Shown here piece after piece: positions 58,058 through 64,000 of a DNA stretch of 64,000 nt. A model generated the notes under the pieces. It was not told where the DNA came from, did not search any database, and saw only the letters and a program-made list of their open reading frames with translations. Numbering within the stretch: position 1 is the first letter of the stretch; each line of letters opens with the position of its first letter. Source of the stretch: JBGPQJ01 sp963709295 (GTDB lineage Bacteria; Chloroflexota; Anaerolineae; Anaerolineales; Villigracilaceae); the NCBI GenBank assembly GCA_963709295.1, contig CAVPVW010000008.1, positions 62,001 through 126,000 of the forward strand, read 5' to 3'. The position numbers and the translations under genes were made by a program.

Positions 58058-60691
58058 ATGAAAGCAATTTATTCATTTACTGATAGCGACCAACCAAAGG
58101 TAGATCAGGTTGGCGGCAAAGCGCTGGTTTTGATGCAGATGACCGGAGCAGGGATGCCTGTCCCGCCAGGATTTGTACTGCCAGTGATGTTTTTTGAGCC
58201 GTGGATTAACACACTGAGACATTCCCCCGAATGGACTGAGCTGACTAAACCTGATGGTGGTGAGATTGGGCAGGCAGCCAAAAAACTCCAGGAGTTGTGC
58301 CGTAACCTACAATTCACCGAACAACAGAAGAGCGAACTTGAGAATGCTTTGAAAACATTCCGTGGGAGCAATCAAGGACACCTGTATGCTGTCCGCTCAT
58401 CTTCGCCGGAAGAGGACATGGAGGGGGCGTCGTTTGCCGGAGGGTACGAGACCACCCTGGGGGTGACGGCGGAAACCATTGATGCGGCAATTCTCCATGC
58501 GTTCACATCCGGTTTTGATGAGCGGGTATTCCTGTATAAATTGGAACACGGAATCAAACTCGACCAGCTCCGGATGGCTGTGATCGTCCAGAAGCAGGTG
58601 GATGCCGACTGCGCCGGGGTGGCGTTTTCGCTCAATCCGCTCAATAACTGCTATGACGAGGCGGTGATCAATGCCAACCACGGACTTGGCGAATCGGTCG
58701 TCTCCGGGATTGCTGATCCAGATGTCTTTGTGGTGTATAAGATCAAACATGAGATCATCGAGACACTCATCGGCGCCAAGCAGGCCGTGGTCACGTTAAA
58801 TCAAGAGGGCGGAACTACCAAAATCACCCGTGACTATCATCAGGAAACATCCATCACGCCTGCACAGGTGTCAGAACTGACCAAGCTGCTGGAGCAGGTT
58901 GAAACGTTTTATCAGAAACCAGTGGATATTGAGTGGGCTATCTCGGGTGGGAAGATTTTCCTGCTCCAGGCGCGCCCCATCACCACCTTTCTCCCGCTCC
59001 CGCCCGAAATGCTGACCGCGCCGGGACAGCCCAAACGCCTGTACGCCAATTCGACGCTGATTGAGCAGGGCTTGCAGGAACCGCTCTCGGTGCTGGGCAC
59101 CGATTTCCTGGCGCACGTGCTCGATAAGGTTGGCGGGCCGGTGGCCAAGGGCGCAATCGGGCCAGACGGCATCGCCTTTACGGCGGGCGGCGGTTATTAC
59201 ATGAACATCTCGCACGCCCGGATGCTGGGCATGAAAAACGCCTCGCTGGCGCCGGGCAGCATCGGCGACCCGCGCGTGACGGAAATTCTGGATGGTATCG
59301 ACATGAAACAATACACGGACGGCGAACTGTCCGCTAAGATGAAGGCCATGCGCGGCCAAATGGTTTTTAAGATGCTGCCGATGGCCACCGGGGTGCTCGA
59401 AGCCTATTTCCGGCCCGCGCACGTCCTGCAGAAGTACCAGGCCGCCCTACCCGAGGAAATCCACCGCCTTGAAACCTTCTCTGCCAATGACCGCTCCTTG
59501 CAGGCGCAGGCTGCTGCGCTCACCGATCTGCTGACCTTCTTTTACGGCGACTATGGCATCCCGATGATTCTGTCAGCGCAACTCGCGCAGCAACGCCTTC
59601 AGGGCTTGTTCAAGCAGGAAGGCGCTCAGGTGCAAGATCATCTCATTAATCTGGGAATTGCGTTGCCGGGCAATAAGACGACGGAAATGGGGGAGGAATT
59701 GTACGCCCTGGCTGCGTCGCCGGAACTCAAACGCTTCGCCACCGCCGCGGATTTTCTTTCCGCCCTGGAGCAGGGTGCCGTTGCTCCTGATTTTGTGCAC
59801 CGCTGGGAGCACTTCCTGGCTGAATTCGGGTTCCGTTGCCCCGCCGAAATTGACCCTGCCACACCGCGCCCAAACGAACAGCCTGCTCTATTCTTTGAGC
59901 AACTCAAAAATATGTCACTGTCGGTGAACGGTTCCCGAGCGTTTTTCGACGAAGCTCGTGCCAAACGTGAAGCGGCGTATCAGGCGCTCCATGAAATCGC
60001 TCTGAGAAAAGGCAAAAACAAAGCCCGGGCGCTGGAACGCTACTATAACCGCTGGCTGACTTTTGGCGGTTATCGCGAAACACCCAAGCACTACATCATC
60101 AAAGTGGTGGATTTGTTCCGCAAACAGGCGCTTTCCATGGCCCTGACCTTTGTCGCCGCCGGACGCCTCGACCGCCCCGACCAAATTTTCGACCTGACCA
60201 TCGCCGACATCGACCGCGCCCAGGCCGATTCGACGTTGGATTTGCGCGCACTGGCGGCAGAACGCTCGGCGCTGATCAACAAAATCCGCAGGAGCAAACT
60301 GGTGGCCCGCATCATCGACTCGCGCGGCAAAATCTATTTTCCGCCCCGCAAAGCCGCCGTAGATGGCGAGTTCAGCGGCGTGCCCATCTCACCCGGTGTG
60401 GTGCAGGGACGAGCGAGAGTGCTGCACTCAGTCAGCGAAAAGAAACTGCTCCCCGGTGAAATCCTGGTGGCGCGTGCTACCGATCCTGGCTGGACGCCGT
60501 TGTTCATCAACGCCAAAGGCATTATCCTGGAAATCGGCGGTGCGCTCCAGCACGGTGCGGTTGTGGCGCGTGAATATGGGATTCCGTGCGTCTCAGGTGT
60601 GAATGACGCCACCAGCCTATTGAAGGACGGTCAGCTGGTGGAAGTGGACGGATCAAATGGGATTGTGCGTGTTTTGGATAATGCGCTTTAG
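58058..60691 (+). CDS. Rifampicin-phosphotransferase-like / PEP-synthase-like enzyme
   Basis: 877-residue three-part enzyme: ATP-grasp domain (residues 1-320: VGGKALVLMQMTGAGMPVPP, YAVRSSSPEEDMEGASFAGG, DIEWAISGGKIFLLQARPI), a central helical substrate domain, and the phosphohistidine domain with His832 in GGALQHGAVVAREYGIPCV. Rifampicin phosphotransferases have this layout and size and inactivate the drug by phosphorylation; PEP synthases have an additional PEP-binding TIM barrel that is absent here. The TetR regulator and downstream MFS exporter support a detoxification role. The actual substrate could be another macrocycle or metabolite. Confidence 0.82.
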   Translation: MKAIYSFTDSDQPKVDQVGGKALVLMQMTGAGMPVPPGFVLPVMFFEPWINTLRHSPEWTELTKPDGGEIGQAAKKLQELCRNLQFTEQQKSELENALKTFRGSNQGHLYAVRSSSPEEDMEGASFAGGYETTLGVTAETIDAAILHAFTSGFDERVFLYKLEHGIKLDQLRMAVIVQKQVDADCAGVAFSLNPLNNCYDEAVINANHGLGESVVSGIADPDVFVVYKIKHEIIETLIGAKQAVVTLNQEGGTTKITRDYHQETSITPAQVSELTKLLEQVETFYQKPVDIEWAISGGKIFLLQARPITTFLPLPPEMLTAPGQPKRLYANSTLIEQGLQEPLSVLGTDFLAHVLDKVGGPVAKGAIGPDGIAFTAGGGYYMNISHARMLGMKNASLAPGSIGDPRVTEILDGIDMKQYTDGELSAKMKAMRGQMVFKMLPMATGVLEAYFRPAHVLQKYQAALPEEIHRLETFSANDRSLQAQAAALTDLLTFFYGDYGIPMILSAQLAQQRLQGLFKQEGAQVQDHLINLGIALPGNKTTEMGEELYALAASPELKRFATAADFLSALEQGAVAPDFVHRWEHFLAEFGFRCPAEIDPATPRPNEQPALFFEQLKNMSLSVNGSRAFFDEARAKREAAYQALHEIALRKGKNKARALERYYNRWLTFGGYRETPKHYIIKVVDLFRKQALSMALTFVAAGRLDRPDQIFDLTIADIDRAQADSTLDLRALAAERSALINKIRRSKLVARIIDSRGKIYFPPRKAAVDGEFSGVPISPGVVQGRARVLHSVSEKKLLPGEILVARATDPGWTPLFINAKGIILEIGGALQHGAVVAREYGIPCVSGVNDATSLLKDGQLVEVDGSNGIVRVLDNAL

Positions 60692-60792
60692 GTCAAAATC
60701 CATTTTGGATACGGATCGCACGGAAATGCGAAAAAATTGAATAAATCCAAGCATATATTTTTCTGTGCACAGGTTTTTAACAGGAGACTTTT

Positions 60793-62115
60793 ATGACCAC
60801 CTTCATCGGCATTGTTATCGGGATGTTTGGAATCAGCGTCATGCAACTAGTTCTTGCAACGGCCATGCCTTATATCGCCACAGAGATCGGCGGTGAAGAG
60901 CTCTATAGCTGGGTTTTTTCGAGTTATATGCTGGCTTCTCTGCTCACCATTCCGATTTTCTCGAAACTGGCGGACTTGTATGGGAAAAGGAAATTCTATC
61001 TTCTCGGCATGGGGATATTCGGCATTGGCACCCTGTTTGGCGGGCTGGCTTCTTCCATGGAGTACTTGATCATCGCGCGAGTAGTTCAAGGTTTAGGCGC
61101 AGGGATGATGATTCCCACCTCCATTTCCCTGATTTCAGACCAATTTTCGGCTGAAAAACGAGGCGGAATGATCGGTATTTTCAGTATGGTTCAGCTTTTA
61201 GCGATTCTGCTAAGTCCTTTATTGGGCAGTTTTATCACCAAGCAATTTGGCTGGAACTGGATTTTTTTCCTTACATTGGGTGCGATTCTCGTTGCCATTT
61301 TATTGGTCGCCCTGGGAAAGCAAACATCCCAAGCCAACCTGAAGGTGCATTGGTCAGAAATTGATATTGTAGGTGGGCTGGTCTTTGGAATCTTCTGTGT
61401 CTTAACTGTTAGTTTCTCCGATGCAGTAAGCAATCAAGGGAATCTTGAGATTTCTGGATTCTTGTTATTGTTAGGCGCAGTAATTTCAGCCATTGTTCTG
61501 GTATGGAATGAATCACACCACAAGGACCCGGTGATCAAAGTATCTTTCTTTCGCAACAAGATCCTGCGGCGATCGATCATAAGTTCACTGATTGCCGGCG
61601 GGATCATGTACGGGTTGGTAACCCTACTGCCTTTATGCAGCGTTATCCTTGAGCAACAAGGTTTCACCATCAACGAGAGTCAAGTCCTGCTTGTATTTAT
61701 GCTGGGCATTACCTTTGGGTTGATGATCACCAGCCGTTTGATGACAAAACTCCCCTCATATTTTCCGCGAATCTTGTGGGGATTCTCTATCATTGGTGCC
61801 GGATTGATGTACTATGCCATCAGCATCAGTAACTTTGTATTGTTCAATGTCATCACCGGTTTTCTTGGGCTGATCCTGGGAGGAATTATGGCAACCCTGC
61901 TGATCAACTCTCAAAATGCTGTGAACAGCGAGGATAGAACGGTTCTAAGCGGGTTAGTGCAATTGGGTCGGTATTTGGGTGCTGCGATCGGGGTAACGAT
62001 CCTCACCGGTATACTGCCGGAAATGAGTCAGATCAGTGGCGCTGCGCAGTTCCTGGGGGCTTTTGGCTTACTGGTGGTCATGTATATTCTTGGGCTGGTG
62101 AATGAATTACTTTAA
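60793..62115 (+). CDS. MFS drug exporter, EmrB/QacA-like
   Basis: 440-residue proton-driven efflux protein with about 12-14 membrane helices. The N-terminal motif D1-type VLATAMPYIATEIGG, the loop 2-3 motif KLADLYGKRKFYLLG (motif A) and the motif C-like IFSMVQLLAILLSPLLGSFI are present. Its base composition is visibly more AT-rich than that of the flanking kbl gene, as for the TetR gene. It lies about 100 bases downstream of the phosphotransferase-like gene and likely works with it. Confidence 0.87.
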   Translation: MTTFIGIVIGMFGISVMQLVLATAMPYIATEIGGEELYSWVFSSYMLASLLTIPIFSKLADLYGKRKFYLLGMGIFGIGTLFGGLASSMEYLIIARVVQGLGAGMMIPTSISLISDQFSAEKRGGMIGIFSMVQLLAILLSPLLGSFITKQFGWNWIFFLTLGAILVAILLVALGKQTSQANLKVHWSEIDIVGGLVFGIFCVLTVSFSDAVSNQGNLEISGFLLLLGAVISAIVLVWNESHHKDPVIKVSFFRNKILRRSIISSLIAGGIMYGLVTLLPLCSVILEQQGFTINESQVLLVFMLGITFGLMITSRLMTKLPSYFPRILWGFSIIGAGLMYYAISISNFVLFNVITGFLGLILGGIMATLLINSQNAVNSEDRTVLSGLVQLGRYLGAAIGVTILTGILPEMSQISGAAQFLGAFGLLVVMYILGLVNELL

Positions 62116-62162
62116 TTCGAATAGTTTTTTAGTCGGGGAATAATTCAGGGAAAATCAGTTTC

Positions 62163-62199
62163 AATGTGGTTGTCACGATCAAAATGTGACAACCACATT
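62163..62199. repeat. Perfect inverted repeat upstream of kbl
   Basis: Arms AATGTGGTTGTCAC and GTGACAACCACATT, 9-base loop. There is no T-run on either side. It may terminate MFS transcription weakly or act as an operator before the TATAAT-like -10 box at 62213-62218. Confidence 0.6.
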
Positions 62200-62276
62200 C
62201 TTATAAAATCGCTATAATAATTTTATAGGACAAAACACTGTTCTCTATTCTCTATCCCCCATTCTCTGGAGATATT

Positions 62277-63455
62277 ATGTCCAAAACAGATTGGATCACG
62301 CAGGAAATAGAAAGTCTCAAGCAAGCCGGGCTGTACAACCGCATCCGCACCATCGGCTCGCCACAGGGCGCCTGGCTGGTGGTGGACGGCAAGAAGGTAC
62401 TGAATTTCTGCTCGAACAATTATCTCGGGCTGGCCAACCACCCTGACATCGTCGCCGCAGCCAGGAAAGCCACCAGTGAAATGGGAATTGGTCCGGCGGC
62501 GGTCCGTTCCATCGCCGGGACGATGACCCTGCACGTCGAGCTGGAGAAGCGCCTGGCGGCGTTCAAAGGCGTCGAGGCCGCCATCACCTTCCAGAGCGGA
62601 TTCACTGCCAACCTCGCCACCATCCCCGCGCTGGTCAGTAAGGAGGACGTCATCTTCTCCGACCGGTTGAACCACGCCTCGATCATCGACGGCTGCCGGC
62701 TCTCGGGGGCCAAGATCATCGCCTATGAGCACAACGACCCAGCCTCGTTGGAGGTGCAGATCAAGGAAAACCTGTCCCAGTTCCGCCGTGCTCTGGTCGT
62801 CACGGATGGCGTCTTCAGCATGGACGGCGACATCGCCCCCCTGCCCGACATCTACGAGGTGACGAAGAAATACGACCTTTTACTGATGGTGGATGACGCT
62901 CACGGCGAAGGCGTGCTCGGCAAAGGCGGACGCGGCATCGTCGATCACTTCGGCCTGCACGGCAAGGTGGACGTGGAGGTGGGCACGCTCTCGAAAGCGT
63001 TTGGCGTGGTGGGTGGCCTGGTGGCCGGGAACGCCGTCATCATCGAGTGGCTGCGCCAGCGCGGACGGCCGTTCCTGTTCTCCTCGGCGGTGACCGTGCC
63101 GGACGCGGCAGCCTGCCTGGCAGCGATCGACCTGCTCGAGGATTCGACTCAACTGGTGGACAAGCTGTGGAGCAACGCCAAATACTTCAAGGCAGAGATG
63201 AAGACGCTCGGCTTCAACACCGGCGTCAGCGAGACTCCCATCACGCCGGTCATGCTGGGAGAGGCGCCGCTGGCGCAGCAGTTCAGCCGCGACCTGTTCG
63301 AAGAAGGCGTTTTCGCCATGTCGATCGGCTACCCGACCGTGCCGCAGGGTAAGGCGCGTATCCGCGTGATGATCTCCGCGGCGCATTCGACCGATGACCT
63401 GGACAAGGGTCTCGCCGCGTTCAAGAGCGTTGGGAAAAAGCTGGGAGTGATTTAG
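62277..63455 (+). CDS. kbl: 2-amino-3-ketobutyrate CoA ligase (glycine C-acetyltransferase)
   Basis: 392-residue PLP enzyme of the alpha-oxoamine synthase family, converting 2-amino-3-ketobutyrate and CoA to glycine and acetyl-CoA in threonine breakdown. Motifs: FCSNNYLGLANHPDI, GFTANLATIPALV, LLMVDDAHGEGVLGKGGRG with the PLP-contacting Asp/His, and the Schiff-base Lys in VGTLSKAFGVVGG. Threonine dehydrogenase is not adjacent. 8-amino-7-oxononanoate synthase (BioF) is the close alternative, but the N terminus (WITQEIESLKQAGLYNRIRT) is that of Kbl. Confidence 0.9.
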   Translation: MSKTDWITQEIESLKQAGLYNRIRTIGSPQGAWLVVDGKKVLNFCSNNYLGLANHPDIVAAARKATSEMGIGPAAVRSIAGTMTLHVELEKRLAAFKGVEAAITFQSGFTANLATIPALVSKEDVIFSDRLNHASIIDGCRLSGAKIIAYEHNDPASLEVQIKENLSQFRRALVVTDGVFSMDGDIAPLPDIYEVTKKYDLLLMVDDAHGEGVLGKGGRGIVDHFGLHGKVDVEVGTLSKAFGVVGGLVAGNAVIIEWLRQRGRPFLFSSAVTVPDAAACLAAIDLLEDSTQLVDKLWSNAKYFKAEMKTLGFNTGVSETPITPVMLGEAPLAQQFSRDLFEEGVFAMSIGYPTVPQGKARIRVMISAAHSTDDLDKGLAAFKSVGKKLGVI

Positions 63456-63469
63456 AGAGTAGAGAATAG

Positions 63470-63500
63470 TTGCAGGTCACGTTTGAAAAGTGACCTGCAA
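63470..63500 (+). repeat. Inverted repeat between kbl and the MgtC-family gene
   Basis: Arms TTGCAGGTCAC and GTGACCTGCAA, 9-base loop, directly followed by A-rich sequence and the AAGGA ribosome site of the next gene. It is not a terminator for plus-strand transcripts, as no T-run follows. Confidence 0.55.
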
Positions 63501-63515
63501 AAAAAGGAAAAATTC

Positions 63516-64000
63516 ATGCCCATTACACAAGAAGAAATAATCAAACTCCTGCTCGCCCTGCTGATTGGCGGGATCATCGGCTTCGAGCGCGAGATCAAAT
63601 CCAAGTCCGCGGGGCTGCGCACCATCACGCTGATCACCGTCGGGGCGACGCTCTTCACGATGCTGTCGGTCAGGTTCAGCGGCGGCTCGGACCGGGTCGC
63701 GGCGAACATCGTTACCGGCATCGGCTTCCTCGGCGCCGGCGCAATTTTATTGTCCGAGGGAAGGATCAAGGGACTGACCACTGCCTCGTCCATCTGGGTG
63801 GCCTCCGCGCTGGGCATGGCGATCGGCCTGGGTGAATTCTGGCTGGCGGGAGCTGCCGCCCTCCTGGTCTTTGTGATCCTTTGGTTGTTCGTGCCCTTCG
63901 ACCGGATGATCGATTCGCTGGGACGGGAAATCCGGGAATACGACATCATTTACCTGGCCCGCGAGAATAAAACTGAGGAAGTGGAACAGCTTATCAAAGG
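63516..64000 (+). CDS. MgtC/SapB-family membrane protein, 5' part
   Basis: Start ATG 63516 with AAAAAGGA upstream; the gene runs off the right edge after about 161 residues. Family marks are LLLALLIGGIIGFEREIKSK, GLRTITLITVGATLFTMLS, IVTGIGFLGAGAILL and GLTTASSIWVASALGMAIG with four or five membrane helices. A cytoplasmic C-terminal domain begins near YDIIYLARENK. MgtC-like proteins affect Mg homeostasis and ATP synthase activity in pathogens; the role in free-living bacteria is less clear. Confidence 0.9.
   Translation, partial: MPITQEEIIKLLLALLIGGIIGFEREIKSKSAGLRTITLITVGATLFTMLSVRFSGGSDRVAANIVTGIGFLGAGAILLSEGRIKGLTTASSIWVASALGMAIGLGEFWLAGAAALLVFVILWLFVPFDRMIDSLGREIREYDIIYLARENKTEEVEQLIK

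Overview
The window looks like a chromosomal segment of an anaerobic bacterium of the phylum Chloroflexota, probably class Anaerolineae. The pointers are the lipoproteins with a Pro/Thr-rich linker after the lipobox Cys, PhnE permeases with an extra N-terminal domain, a stand-alone rpoC with a long charged insertion, and bacterial HdrABC-MvhADG genes beside many MttB-family methyltransferases. This placement rests on gene content and style, not on a marker-gene comparison.

Region 1 (1-12.4 kb, minus strand) is a hydrogen-metabolism block read hdrC-hdrB-hdrA-mvhD-mvhG-mvhA-protease-hypA-hypB-hypF-hypC-hypD, then the start of a cation-efflux gene. It encodes a flavin-based electron-bifurcating heterodisulfide-reductase-like complex joined to a group 3c [NiFe] hydrogenase, plus NiFe-site maturation. 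Many reading frames here are broken: hdrA by about seven indels, one or two each in mvhD, mvhG, the protease and hypD, and an in-frame amber codon in hypF. Because single indels also occur elsewhere in the window, assembly error is the first explanation.

Region 2 (12.4-34.1 kb, plus strand) is the most striking part. A DppABC-type uptake system is followed by four mttB homologues. After two tandem acyltransferase genes on the other strand comes a GntR-type regulator, a corrinoid protein (mttC), three more mttB homologues, an S9 and an M20 peptidase, and a methyl-tetrahydrofolate:corrinoid methyltransferase (mtgA), closed by a strong terminator. None of the mttB genes has an internal amber codon, so they belong to the non-pyrrolysine (glycine-betaine-methyltransferase-like) side of the family. 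Together the genes suggest import of methylated amines or amine-bearing peptides, trimming, methyl transfer to one shared corrinoid protein and on to tetrahydrofolate. The Hdr-Mvh complex next door is a plausible electron outlet.

Region 3 (34-43 kb) holds a PIG-L deacetylase, a phnDCEE-type ABC transporter, a DUF218 protein, an HD-domain protein, an RsmF-like rRNA methyltransferase and a creatininase-family amidohydrolase. Region 4 (43-54.3 kb) holds rpoC with its own promoter and a leader hairpin, an IS3-family element inserted in the loop of what appears to be the rpoC terminator, a SAM-dependent methyltransferase, an AT-rich decayed glycosyltransferase-39-like gene, and gyrA. Region 5 (54.3-64 kb) holds a double GNAT protein, an XPB-N-terminal-like protein, a TetR gene divergent from a rifampicin-phosphotransferase-like gene followed by an MFS exporter, 2-amino-3-ketobutyrate CoA ligase, and the start of an MgtC-family membrane protein. 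No tRNA, rRNA or CRISPR array was seen.
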